In this document: positions 1 to 10,647 of the stretch, piece after piece
Numbering within the stretch: the first letter of the stretch is position 1
Layout: each line of letters begins with the position of its first letter
Origin: Antilocapra americana
Lineage: Eukaryota > Chordata > Mammalia > Artiodactyla > Antilocapridae
Reading direction: 5' to 3'
NCBI GenBank assembly: GCA_007570785.1
Contig: ML662442.1
Coordinates: 32,969,909 to 33,033,908 of the forward strand
Length of the DNA stretch: 64,000 nt
Position numbers and translations under genes: made by a program
The notes under the pieces: generated by a model
What the model saw: only the letters and a program-made list of their open reading frames with translations
Databases searched by the model: none
Told to the model about the DNA's origin: nothing

Positions 1-239
1 CAAATGTTAGTCATAGGAAAACCATCAGACAAGTGCAAAGAGAGGGACATTATACAATATACCAGATCAGCATTCCTCAAAACAGTTAAGGTCAGGAAAG
101 TCTGAGAAATTTCAAGTCAAGAAGAGCCTAAAGAGTCAAGAAAAGTAACTGTACTGTGTTATTTTACATGGGATGTTGGAACAGAAAAGAGCATTCCGGA
201 AAAACAAGAAATTTGAATAAAGCATGATTTCAGTTAATG

Positions 240-437
240 TTGGCTAGTCACTAAGCCTGACTCTTCTGCAATCCTGTGGATTCTGCCAGGCTTTTCTATC
301 CATGGGATTTTTCAGGCAAGAATGCTGGAGTGAGTTCCCACTTCCTTCTCCAGAGAAACTTCCCAACCCAAGGATCAAATGTGTGTCTCCTGCACTGGCT
401 GGTGGCTTCTTTACCACTGAACCACCAGGGAAGCTCG
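240..437 (-). mobile_element. Bov-tA-type SINE, antisense
   Basis: Antisense Bov-A unit followed by the antisense tRNA-Glu-derived head, ending in the typical complement of the GGGCTTCCCTGG start. The target-site duplication TCAGTTAATG is present at 230-239 and 438-447, so both boundaries are well fixed. The copy is diverged from the youngest Bov-tA copies. The 95-residue open frame across it is a repeat artefact. Confidence 0.9.
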
Positions 438-461
438 TCAGTTAATGAAAATATATACATA

Positions 462-787
462 AGGAGATCCAACCAGTCCATCCTAGAGGAGATCAGTCCT
501 GGGTGTTCATTGGAAGGATTGATGTTGAAGCTGAAACTCCAATACTTTGGCCAACTCATGTGAAGAGTTGATTCACTGGAAAAGACTCTAATGCTGGGAA
601 GGATTGGGGGCAGGAGGAGAAGGGGACAACAGAGGATGAGATGGCTGGGTGGCATCATTGACTTGATGGACATGGGTTTGGGTGGACTCTGGGAGTGATG
701 GACAGGGAATGGTAATGGACATGGAAGCCTGGCGTGCTGCAATTCATGGGTTTGCGAAGAGTTGGACATGACTGAACTGAACTTAAC
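462..787 (+). mobile_element. BovB LINE 3' end (5'-truncated)
   Basis: Matches the 3' part of the ruminant BovB LINE from the GGAGATCCAACC region to its terminal ACTGA-type repeats (ACTGAACTGAACTT near 774-787). It is 5'-truncated, as is usual for LINE copies. It lies within the same old L1M end as the neighbouring SINE. Confidence 0.9.
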
Positions 788-925
788 TTTGAAAAATGTA
801 CCATACATTTAAGGTGTTAATAATAGAAAAAACTGTGAGATATATGGGATTTCTCTGTACTGCTTTTACAAGTTTTTTAGTTAAGCTAAAACTATTTCAA
901 AATTAAAAGTTTATTTTAAAAAAGT

Positions 926-1354
926 TTACTTCTGTTCTTTGCAGGGCCTAGTTTTGCAATCTTCTTCTCAGAGGTAAGCATCAGACCCAGTTTTTTTGTT
1001 GCCTTTCATAGTCTTCTTACTTACGGCAACAAACCTAATAATAACCTATATAGTTATTTATATTTATGTTCAAAATGTCATATGCTTTATATATTTAAAA
1101 GCATATACACTTATAAACATATGTATTTCTGCTCACATGAAATTTAGCATTCTAAATACACATTATTCTGAATATTTATCATTTAATATTTCTTGGAAAG
1201 AATTTTATGCCAGTGCACATATATATAGATTCAATTCATTTATGTTCCAACAGCTAATGGCACTGCATTGAATGACTTTATCTTAGTAGAATTAATGAAT
1301 CTCTTGTTACCGGTAAAACACTGTTTTTGCATATATATGTGATTATACTGACCC
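926..1354. other. AT-rich stretch, no feature recognised
   Basis: AT-rich DNA with short TATA-rich runs. The open frame at 996-1271 has low-complexity composition and no recognisable domain, and I take it as chance. Confidence 0.5.
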
Positions 1355-1430
1355 TGGGCTTCCCTGGTGGGTCAGATAGTAAAGAATCTGTCTGCACTAT
1401 CCCTGGGTTGGGAAGATCTCCTGGAGAAGC
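1355..1430 (+). mobile_element. Bov-tA SINE head fragment
   Basis: Starts with the GGCTTCCCTGGTGG head and runs to the GGAGAAG motif of the Bov-tA tRNA-derived part. The Bov-A half is absent; the copy is cut where the next SINE fragment begins. Confidence 0.75.
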
Positions 1431-1545
1431 AAATGGTCAGTAGTTAAGACTTATTGTTTTCACTGACAGAGTGCTCCCAAGTTCAATTCCAGGTCGAGGA
1501 ACTAAGATCTTACAAGCCATGTGGCAAGGCCAAAGGGAAAAAGAC
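1431..1545 (+). mobile_element. CHR-type tRNA-Glu SINE fragment
   Basis: Contains the GTTCAATTCCAGGTCGAGGA box and the AACTAAGATCTTACAAGCC segment characteristic of cetartiodactyl CHR-type SINEs, then GGCAAGGCCAAAGGG and an A-rich tail. It directly follows the Bov-tA fragment, so this is a composite of two SINE pieces. It is followed by a short TATA-rich simple repeat to about 1585. Confidence 0.75.
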
Positions 1546-2219
1546 AAAAAGAAATAATATATGTACATATATACATATATATAAATGACTTGCTTGATAA
1601 AAATGCCAAATTGTTCTCCAACTCGGCTCCACCACTCTACCCTCCAAAAGCTAAGAATGAAAATATCTATTGTCCCTCACTATCAGCAATATCACTTGTT
1701 ACCAAATTCTTAATATAAAATGCATTTTATTGTTGTGTTAAATATCCCTTTAAAAGTATAGTCAAGGCTGTGCACCAATTCACAATAAAAAACCCTTTGA
1801 CCATAAGTCATTGGTGGTAAATAAGAACTTAATACTCAATCATGTTAGACAAATGGATAGTCATTTAGAAGTGGATGAAAATTGGATCCATATCTCATAC
1901 CAAATCACTGGTATAAATCAACAAAATGGTCAATAATCAAAATGCTCGAAGAAATGAAACCTTAAAGTATTAAAAAAAAAAACAGGGTGCATTATTTTAT
2001 GGCTTTGGAATTGGAAGGCTCTTTTTAATGACATCCTAGGAGCTACTAAAAATTTCCGGGATTCATAGAAGAAAATTTTAGTCTTTTTACTATGTGGAAA
2101 TTAAAATTGTCTGCAAATTTAAGGGAAAAAAAAACAAAACAAAGCATATATACACAAAAATGAAAAGCAAATGATACTAAAACATGTAAAGATAGTAAAT
2201 TTCATTCATATTATGGAGA
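1546..2219. other. AT-rich stretch, nothing recognised
   Basis: Short TATA repeat and A-rich runs (for example 1970-1983), but no gene, RNA or clear repeat family that I can identify. Confidence 0.45.
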
Positions 2220-2900
2220 ATTACTCTCTATAATCATCTATCCAGACTATCAAAAACATTTGACAACACTCTATTTGTTCAGCTTTGAGAAAAGAGGTAC
2301 TCTTATATGCTGGAATTGATGACAGGCCTGTGAAGTAGTCCAGCTTCTAATGAAGGGAAATTTGACAGTGTCTTTCAAAATTTGCAATTACACTTACTCT
2401 TTGACTCAGGAATTCCACTTTGGGAAATACATCTTCCAGATACACCAATAAATGTAGAAAATGACATATGTACATTATTCTTCATAGAATTTCTGTTCAT
2501 AATAGCAAAATATTGAATACAAGTCAAAGGCCCATCTATATAAAAGTAAACTAGTATATTTATATGATGTAAAATGTAAAACTTTCTAAAGAATACCACC
2601 TATGATGAAAAAAAAGAAAAACACTTCATATCATACTTTTATATTGAAAAAAGAAAATATGATATAGAAGAATGAATATTATATGGTATATTTTGTGTAA
2701 GAAGAAGGGCAATAAAGCTGTATATTTTCATTCTCTTATGTCTGCATAATAAAAACTGAACAGATACATTTTAAGGACCAATCAAAGTTGTTTCTTTCAG
2801 AGGGTGGAAGTATGGTGTGTATATGGGCACAAGAATAGAAATGACTTCTCAAAGTTGAGCACTGTGTTTCATTTGAATTTGATCCAAATATTACTTATAG
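2220..2900 (+). repeat. L1M-class LINE 3' region, eroded
   Basis: Around 2360-2600 the text follows the L1 ORF2 C-terminal to 3'UTR region (small-amplitude matches such as GGAATTCCACTTTGGGAAAT and the following 'island' of conserved L1 text), and the stretch at 2795-2850 fits an L1 3'UTR. All frames carry stops. It is an old copy, and its limits are approximate. Confidence 0.6.
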
Positions 2901-2934
2901 AAGAAAATAATTAAATGATAAATTAAAAGCTATC

Positions 2935-3440
2935 CATTTCTCCTGTGTGCCCTTTGTCCACTTTTCTATCAAGTGATAGATTCCTTTCCTATTAAATATA
3001 AGAATTCTTCACAAGGTAAAGAGATTGATCTCTTGCAATATATTTTTTAAATACATTTTTTCACATTTGGTATTCGGGCCTGTTTGTGATATTTTTCTTC
3101 TTGGGAAAGTGCTTAATCAGCAATCAGATTTATCAGTCTTTATTTTATAAATGTTCCTGCTACTTGAAACCAACTTAAAATGGTCTTTGATACCTCATTA
3201 TTATTATAACAAAATTTACCCTTTATTCTTATCTAGTTCTAAGGTTTCTTTATATTTGACATTAGTCTTTGATTTGTTAATTTGAGGTTTAAAAAATGTA
3301 AGTAGAGATTTATCCCACCTTGAAAAGTTCTAACCAGTTATCGTTAAGTTACTGAGTGATACACCTTTTCTCCCTAACTTAGGCTACATTTTCATCACCC
3401 ATTCAATAATTTTTATAAATTACATTCACTTATTTTTCTT
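2935..3440 (-). repeat. L1M-class LINE, antisense, eroded
   Basis: Read on the minus strand this resembles the distal ORF2/3'UTR region of an old L1; the plus-strand text at about 2945-3140 has the pattern usually seen when L1 lies antisense. Divergence is high, so the family assignment is tentative. Confidence 0.45.
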
Positions 3441-5448
3441 TGTATGTAAGTTTATTTCTGATCATTTGACCTATCATAAACATAATATTATCCCATTAAA
3501 ATTTCCCAAGAGTTTTATTTATAGAAAAATCGATCAATTTTTGTTAATTAGTCATTGAGTCATATGCTTAGTGCATATTTCTATATTCCAGTAGCTTTAA
3601 AGTTAATTTATTGGGTTTTACAAATATAAAATATTATCAATAAAAACAGTAAATTAAATTTGCTACGTAAACTGAGAATCATAGAAAATGTTTTAGTGTG
3701 AACTTGTCTAAACGAAATCACTTCTTGATAATACACATAAAATAAAGACATATTAAAATTTCCTGTGTCATTTCTGGGTATTTTAATAATTTGTTTTGTG
3801 CCCCAGTACTGGTGAAAATAGACAAGAAATGAGAGCATACAAGCAGACTTTTTTTTTCCTTATTCCTCATTCCTCAGTCTATTTCTTATAGATAGAATTT
3901 GGAAATACTTTTCACAACCAGCCACAAAGATAATATCCAATTTTATAGTGAAGGAGGCTCAAGGTTCAGAAGAGAATGCATTGCCTCCAGAAGAAGAGTT
4001 ATAAATAATGATGGAGTTCATTAAATCAGCAATATAAACAGATTGCTTAGTAATGTATAGCCTTATTCTCATCTCAGAATATTACATCCATAATTCTCAG
4101 CTAGTATTTTTTTCTCTGGAATAATCAATATTCAATACAATATAATAATGTTAGCTAAGGTTGTAGAGGGTTTTCACAAATGTTCTGCAAAACTCTATAG
4201 GACAAATTGTCCCTTTTACTGTTTGCATTAGTTGGCTGCAATTTATTTTCTTCAGTTTTTTCTTAGCAAAATTTATAGCCACTGGAGTTCAGTTTCTTTG
4301 TAACTTGGGTAGTTACCATTGTGTTTTGTTTTCATATTTCTCTTTAGAAAATGTTAAGTCCTTTTTATTACTTTTTCAATTTTCCAGAGTTTGAAATGGA
4401 GACAAATACCTGGTTCAATGTTTTATATATCAACACTTATAGATATGTGTCCTATATTCTAAAGATTATATAATATCATGACATATATGTTACAATAAAA
4501 CTATTTTTATTGTCATATTTTTGAGACCAGTACTGGCAATACTTTAGAGGAAATTTATATCCTGTGTCTTGGGTGTCTTCATGTGCCAGCTTGTTTTTGT
4601 GTGTGTGTGTGTGACCTATTCTGATCTAAGCATATTTTCATCTGCTTATATGATAGTTGGGAACTTTCTATCAGTCCTTTCCTTTGTCTGTGGGTAAATT
4701 TAACTCAAAGAACAAAATGTTATCATCCATATAAGTGATGTGATTCTGGGAAGTTTTAAAAGTGACTCAAAAGTATGTAAATTCAGTTGTCAACAAAGGA
4801 TTAATTCTCTTGAACATTATATTACCTAGATTTATTTATAAATGCAGACATATGTGTTTCAATATATGAATGCTAGTGCCTATGATGTGTAGTATACTTA
4901 GAGAATACTGACAGTGGTCAAAAAATCATATTTTTTTGGATTTTTCTCTTGGAAAACTTCCAAATTTGTATTTTTTTGAATTATAAAGTACTTCAATCTT
5001 TCTAAAAAGATTCACAGATACAACCATTAAATTGAAAAGAATAACATTTGAGAATAAAATTTGAGAATTTTCTGTTAATAATAAGAGAATCTGTAAGGAT
5101 GATAGTAGATCATGCAACTTCCTGTAGTAATTAAAACACTTGAAGACAGAGCACGATAATTCCATTAATAATGAAATACCGCTATATCTGAGTTTTAGTT
5201 TTTGAGGAAAGATTTTGTATTTTGACATTTTTAATAATGAGAAAAAAGTTCCTTTTAAAAAACCACATAATTTATTCTTTTATCAGTTATAATTCCATTA
5301 AAAGGTTTTTCAAGTTCTATTTTTTGAAACATTTAAAATACTCTTTCATATATGTGGTATTCTTTTTTTTTTCTCTTATAATGCTTACTCACACTAACTT
5401 CTGAGAATTTAATACTTTCTTATTAAACATGTATCTTCTGTAGAATTG
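3441..5448. other. AT-rich unique DNA with a short (GT)n run
   Basis: Two kilobases without a recognisable gene. A short GT microsatellite lies at 4599-4614. Open frames at 3608-3838 and 4926-5228 (minus) and 5222-5404 (plus) are AT-driven, lack domains and are taken as chance. Confidence 0.5.
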
Positions 5449-5576
5449 AAGTGAAATTCTCTCAGTCATGTCTGACTCTTTGTGACCCCATGGACTATAG
5501 CTGGGCAGGCTGCCTTGTCCATTGGATTCTCCAGTCAAGAACAGTGGAGTAGGCTGTGGTTTCCTCCTCCAATAAC
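5449..5576 (-). mobile_element. Bov-A/Bov-tA SINE fragment, antisense
   Basis: Shows the antisense Bov-A motifs CTCAGTCATGTCTGACTC and CCCCATGGACTATAG and ends after the ACAGTGGAGTAGGCTG segment. The tRNA-derived head is missing. A complete antisense SINE follows 65 bases downstream. Confidence 0.8.
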
Positions 5577-5640
5577 ATTTGTATACACATCTGTAATTCT
5601 AACAAGCCTCCTCCTTTGTGTTCAGTTTATAACTCATTCA

Positions 5641-5951
5641 AGTGAAAGTGAAAGTCACTCAGTCAGACTCTTTGCCACCCCATGGACTATACAGCTCATG
5701 GAATTCTCCAGGCCAGAATACTGGAGTGGGTAGCCGTTCCCTTCTCCAGAGGATCTTCCCAACCCAGGGATCGAACTCAAGTCTCCCACATTGCAGGAAT
5801 ATTCTTTACCAGCTGAGCCATCAGGGAAACCCAAGAATACTGGAATGGGTAGCCTATCCCTTCTCCAGCAGGTCTTCTGGACCCAGGAATCAAACCAGGG
5901 TCTCCTGCATTGCTGGTGGATTCTTTACCAGCTGAGCTACTAGGGAAGTCC
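5641..5951 (-). mobile_element. Bov-tA SINE with duplicated head, antisense
   Basis: An antisense Bov-A unit (5641-5735) is followed by two successive antisense tRNA-derived heads, ending near 5834 and near 5951. The joint carries AAACCCAAGAATACTGG at about 5827-5843. The same arrangement occurs at 10348-10647 and 19681-19985, so this is a real SINE subtype and not a local duplication. Confidence 0.88.
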
Positions 5952-6455
5952 TCTTCTGTAGAAAGTATGTAACATATATGCAATTTTTAGGCATTTTTCT
6001 TAAAAATTACATAAACTGCTTAAAACCTAGAATAGAATTTCAAGACAGTGTTGGGAAGTGTTTGAGAGATGTCTGTTCCAGTAGCTAGTTAGATTGAGCT
6101 GGCTGCCACAATGGAGAAAGCATCTTATTGTCTTATTAAGTCTTTTCTTAGTTAAATCAAATCATAGCTCTATGATTTCTACCCATTCCTTTAAATTTTG
6201 ACTTCTGGGAAAATAAATGTTCTACATTTACTCTACACTATTTCTTAAACAATGAGAAAAATTATTCTGTTTCTAGCACACCCAATAACTAGTTTCTATT
6301 CACTTTATGGGCATTAATTTTAAATGTCACTCATATTACTTTAATATTAGAATTTTAAAGTACTTGATATTAAATAATTAACAGTTTAGAAGACTTATGA
6401 AGGGCTAGCTCTTGGACTAGGTAGTTTTTTAGACTATCTTATTTAATAATTATTC
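5952..6455. other. AT-rich unique DNA, nothing recognised
   Basis: No open frame of interest and no repeat that I can name. Confidence 0.45.
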
Positions 6456-6500
6456 CCCAGTGATTCAGTGATAAAGATTCCACCTCTAATGCAGGAGATG
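6456..6500 (+). mobile_element. Bov-tA head fragment
   Basis: A short piece with the order CCCAGTGATTCAGTGATAAAG then CACCTCTAATGCAGGAG matches the tRNA-derived head of Bov-tA. It is cut off where the LTR-like segment begins. Confidence 0.55.
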
Positions 6501-6692
6501 CACCCTCTCACACCTTGAGGATGTATTTTCCTTTACTTTCTAAATAAAACTGAGGTGTAACATGGAGCTGTAACACTGGTCTGTCTGAGGGCTGTAATGC
6601 TGGTCCATCCAATGCTTCAACTTTTTGTTGCGACAAGAGAGAACTGAGGAAATTACACACTCCCCAGACAATATTGTTTATCTGGTTTTTAT
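6500..6692 (+). repeat. Endogenous retrovirus LTR fragment (R/U5-like)
   Basis: Begins with CCCTCTCACACCTTGAGGA, has an AATAAA polyadenylation hexamer at about 6541-6546, then repeated 'ctgtaac...ctggtctgtc' text and a TTGTTGCGACAAGAGAGA segment followed by ACACACTCCCCAGACA. This order is what I know from ruminant ERV LTR ends. No retroviral genes are present nearby, so it is a solo or truncated LTR. The exact LTR family is not resolved. Confidence 0.5.
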
Positions 6693-6695
6693 GTT

Positions 6696-6811
6696 TTGTT
6701 TTTTTTTGGCTGTGACACATGTGGGATCTTTACTCCCCAACTAGACATTGAATCTGCACCCTCTGCATTGGAAGGCGAAGCATCAACCACTGAACTGTCA
6801 GGGAAGTCCCT
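6696..6811 (-). mobile_element. CHR-type SINE, antisense
   Basis: Starts with the T-run then GGCTGTGACACATGTGGGATC, and ends with the GTCAGGGAAGTCCC complement of the SINE start. This is the antisense reading of a CHR-type tRNA-Glu SINE. It directly abuts the LTR-like segment. Confidence 0.75.
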
Positions 6812-8184
6812 CTCACGTATTTCAAAATCATTTAATTGTCTCTCTACCAATACATACCCCTGCAAAATCTGTAAGCTTCTAATCCATTTGCTTTCAGAAA
6901 GTGCCCTGTATCAATAACCGCCACCAAAATGTTATGCTCTTAGACATAGTTCTATAGTCTTTTCTCCATAATTTTTTTTTAATTTTTTGCAGCTACTTGG
7001 TCACTAATAGACTTCTGTGAAAAGGACAAAACCTGTATTCATTCTTTGCCATAGGCCAAGTCACTCTTCTCCAAGAAGTCCTACTGGATGTTTATAACTC
7101 AAATCTATTAGAATGTCATCTATGACTAAGTCTAGAAGAAGTTCTCTTTCCAAAATCTTAAACTCAAAGTTCTTGGCTCCTAATTCTTTTCACTGTTACT
7201 CCCTATCTGGTCAATTCATTTTTAAACTCATATTTTCTTGTAGTTATCTTCTAATTGCATTCAATAAAACCCAGTGTAAATCATTACTAATTTTTTTTTC
7301 CCTAGAGCTACAAACTCAGTAAGCATTTTGTTTGTCTTCTAGCTTTCACAGGAGATAATTTTAGGAAAGATATTACCATTACATTCCACAGATATTTAGA
7401 CACCTACCCAGTTCATTTCCTCCTATAGTCTTCCCCAAACCATTCAACCATGCATTCACCATTTCTCCCCCTTCCAGGTCTAGTTCCCCCCCAAATACAA
7501 TTGCTGCATTAGTCAAGATTAGCTGACTATATAACTATCTCCAAAAATCATGCTGTTTACTATAAATTTAGAATTATATATATCCTGGTTATTATTATTT
7601 CAATCAAATATTCCCTAAGTTATACTTCATCTATTCCTATATATCAAAACATTCATCACCATTTAACCTTGCTTTAGTCTTTCCCATTCAAAAAAAAAAA
7701 TCTAACCTGTATTTAATGATGGCAATATAAAATCTTATTTAAAAAAACTTCCTCTTAATATCTAAAGAAATAAGCACACACAGGAAAAAAAAAGAAGAAG
7801 GGGCAACACTTAGCACTGGAAATATTTTTAAAAGAAAAAAACAAAAATACTGTAACTAGATGCACAACTCCTTGTAATGATCCCTCTTTCATTCTGAAGT
7901 CATAGTGGTGGATGGGAAAAAAAAAAAACAAGAATTCTTTTGAGACCCTAAAGCATAAAGATATTCAAAATGGTTAATTTCCTTCTTAGAATCTAAAAGA
8001 AAGGTATCACTGAGAATACATTAAAAAAGGAGAAGGAAATTACTAGAGTTGTCTGAAAGCTTTGTGCTAGGCTTCTCTCGGAAAGAAGTTCAATGATCTC
8101 AAATTTGAGAACTGTCCTCAAAAAATAAAAAAATATCATCTGAATAGTGTAATTCACATTTATCAACATATTTCTTAGTTGTGC
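6812..8184. other. Unique AT-rich DNA, nothing recognised
   Basis: A-rich runs near 7689-7700 and 7919-7929. No gene or clear repeat family could be supported. Short open frames here (for example 7113-7322) lack any recognisable domain. Confidence 0.45.
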
Positions 8185-8352
8185 TGCCTGAAGTAAGACA
8201 CTTGACCTTTCTGTGTTTCAGGTTCATTATCTACAAAATAGAGGTCATCCTTCAGTGAGTTGTTGTTATGACCAAATGAGAAAAGATTAAAGTGCTTGGA
8301 ATGCTGCCAGGGACTTAGTAAGTGCTCAATACATATTATCTATTGTTAACAT
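8185..8352 (+). repeat. MIR SINE, sense
   Basis: Shows the MIR order: a 'cttgacctttctgtgtttca' core, the 'ctacaaaatagaggtcat' segment, GTTGTTATGACCAAATGAG and the 'cagggacttagtaagtgctcaat' end with its TATTGTTAACATTATT tail. MIR is an ancient mammal-wide SINE. Confidence 0.75.
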
Positions 8353-9109
8353 TATTTTAATTAATTGCAATTTGCACTTAATTTAGCCTATTTCCCTAGC
8401 CTGTTTTGGAGTCATCTGATCTTCCATGGATGACTCCTAGCTCTGTATTCACATGTAGACTCTAAGAACAGCTTTGGAAAACCTGAAACAGAGGCTTTCA
8501 TTATGCCTGATCATTTGCATTATTCTCTTTTTTATTTGCCTTAGGGAAGCCTATTTGCACAGAGTTCCAAATGGCTAGTTGAGAATACCTTGTCTCTTCT
8601 CTCAAGGTTACCCTTAATTTCTTTATATTACTTTTCTAATTGCTGAGAATAAGAACATCAGGACATAGGAATTGTTTCTCTCCCTTACTCTTGATTTTCC
8701 CCTTCTCTTTTTCATTCCCTAGAGCCAGAAAACAGTTCACTTTATTTTATTCTTCTCTCCTGTTGTATTCCTATGACTAAATGAAGGTCATAGAGGCCAC
8801 AGAATAATAACCTCATTTTCTAAGTGGTTTTTTTTTTACCACTATACCATAAGGAAAAAAAATCTATGATTTGAGATAATCAAATCCTTTCTCACTACAA
8901 CAGCCTGGTTTGCAACACTGTCTACCTGTTATGTCATCCTATTTTGAATGCCAAACGCTGAAAATTATCGTGGTCTTTCTCTGTATACTCCAATAAAAAT
9001 AAATTTAAAAGTCATTTTCTTAAAGATAACCTTAAACAAAAAAAAGACAATTATGATTAAAACATAGAGAGCCAAGATGTGAGGAGTGAGGGTGGAGAGG
9101 CAGCAACTT
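8353..9109. other. Unique DNA, nothing recognised
   Basis: No gene, RNA gene or identifiable repeat. Pyrimidine-rich patches occur at 8670-8770. Confidence 0.45.
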
Positions 9110-9535
9110 GTGGTAGAAATGCGTGATACTTCCTATAATACCGCACTTTTTAAACAGTTTTTTTGAGAAAATTCTCCATTTCATGCATTCTACATACTTC
9201 CAACTCAAACAGAAGCCAGAATGCCGCTTTATTAACCTCTGTTTGTACCAAAGATACTGGTATATGACCTACATTCAGCAATGCAGCCCCAACTACGTGA
9301 GACTTTAATTCAGACGTGGCAATATGAAGACGCACAAACGGAGGAGAATTCCTTTGGGGAAGACGGTAGCCATAGCAGCATCTGTGTTTCAGGGCAATGG
9401 AATGGAAATTCCGCCACATAGGTCAGTGGCAATTATGACGGCACTGGTGTCTGCATTTATTGTCGTCGTTAGACCCAGCTAGTGTGATCTGAGTTATTCC
9501 AGGTTGTGTGACCTTTAGATCTGACCATCGGGCTT
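9110..9535. other. CpG-enriched unique segment
   Basis: About 13 CpG dinucleotides lie between 9121 and 9530, far more than in the flanks, where I count only a few per kilobase. I do not recognise a repeat here. A minus-strand open frame of 89 codons (9150-9419) has no domain that I know. It could be an ancestral conserved non-coding element, a lost exon or an unrecognised repeat; the sequence alone does not decide. Confidence 0.35.
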
Positions 9536-9794
9536 TCCTAAGCAGTAAACACTTAAAAAAACTGTATTCAGAATTTCCTACTATTTGTGCTGGCTGATAC
9601 AGGACAAGGTTATGAAAGCGTCAAGTCTTTAAGTGGTAAACTATACTAGAGTATATTTTGAATTAGTCATCATAATAATTCGAGGTTTTGTTAGGAAAAA
9701 GCACTTGACTATTTTCAATCATTAAATTTAATACTTGACAAGCCCTTAAATTACTCTTAAGAGGGCATCATATCATATGAAGGTGGTTACTTTC

Positions 9795-9992
9795 CAAGAC
9801 TTCTCTGGTTGCATAGCAGGTAAAGAATCTGCCTGCAACGCAGGAGACCTGGGTTCAACCCCTGAGTTGGGAAGATCCCCTGAGAAGGGAATGGCAACCC
9901 ACTCCAGTATTCTTGCCTGGAGAACTCCATGGAGATAGTCCATGGGGTCACAAAGAGTCAGACATGACTGAAAGTGACTAATACTTTCACTT
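9795..9992 (+). mobile_element. Bov-tA SINE, sense
   Basis: A full-length copy: head beginning AGACTTCTCTGG, the box GTTCAACCCCTGAGTTGG, GATCCCCTGAGAAGGGAATGG, then the Bov-A unit ending AGTCAGACATGACTGAAAG. It has moderate divergence. Confidence 0.9.
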
Positions 9993-10347
9993 TAATAGGA
10001 CAGTTAAATTTAAAAATCTTAATTCACAACTATGCACATAACAGATATTATTTTAGACATCTGAGCTATAATGATAAATCAGCACAACCTATATCTCCAA
10101 AGAACCTACAATCTAGGGACATCAGGTTTGTAACACAATAGCTTTCCATTCTTTTTCACAGGGTACCTAAATTAGGTAGTAATATAAGTAACATAATAGT
10201 TTACATTTTTAAACTTTAGGGAATGTCATAACTTACTGATCAATAGTAAGACAGAAACTTTTAGTACTTATTTTATATATGCAACATTTATGTAATATAA
10301 TAAATATAAACTTTTAAAATTATTGGATCTGGCACTATGTATATTAA
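9993..10347. other. Unique AT-rich DNA, nothing recognised
   Basis: No feature supported. Confidence 0.4.
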
Positions 10348-10647
10348 AGTGAAGTGAAGTGAAAGTCACTCAGTTGTGTTGACTCTGTGATCCTGGAATT
10401 CTCCAGGCCAGAATACTGGAGTGGGTAGCTGTTCCCTTCTCCAGGGGATCTTCCCAACCTAGGAATTGAACCCAGGTCTCTCACATTGCAGGCATATTCC
10501 TTACCAGCTGAACCATCAGGGAAACCCAAGAATACTGGAGTGGGTAGCCTATATCTTCTCCAGTGGGTCTTCCTGACCCAAGAATCAAATGGGAGTCTCC
10601 CACATTGCAGGTGGAGTTTCTACCAACTGAGCTACCAAGGAAGCCCA
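10348..10647 (-). mobile_element. Bov-tA SINE with duplicated head, antisense
   Basis: Antisense Bov-A unit with the AAGTCACTCAGTTGTGTTGAC end, a first antisense head ending near 10528 and a second ending GGAAGCCC near 10646. The joint text GAAACCCAAGAATACTGG matches the copy at 5641-5951. TGTATATTAAA flanks both sides (about 10337-10347 and 10649-10659), a likely target-site duplication. Confidence 0.9.

Larger units (their letters stand above)
1..925 (+). repeat. L1M-class LINE 3' end, split by later insertions
   Basis: The sequence at 1-239 and at 788-925 reads as the 3' untranslated end of an old mammalian L1. The second part ends in a typical run about a short stretch of aligned tail text followed by an A-rich end near 925. 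The two parts are separated by a SINE (240-437) and a BovB tail (from about 462). The SINE is flanked by a direct repeat, which shows that it landed inside the older element. No open frame of the L1 remains. The exact L1M subfamily is not resolved. Confidence 0.6.

Noticed and set aside
5641..5951. Possible functional tRNA-Glu genes in the SINE heads
   Set aside because: The tRNA-derived heads are diverged SINE parts, without a complete cloverleaf that I could support.
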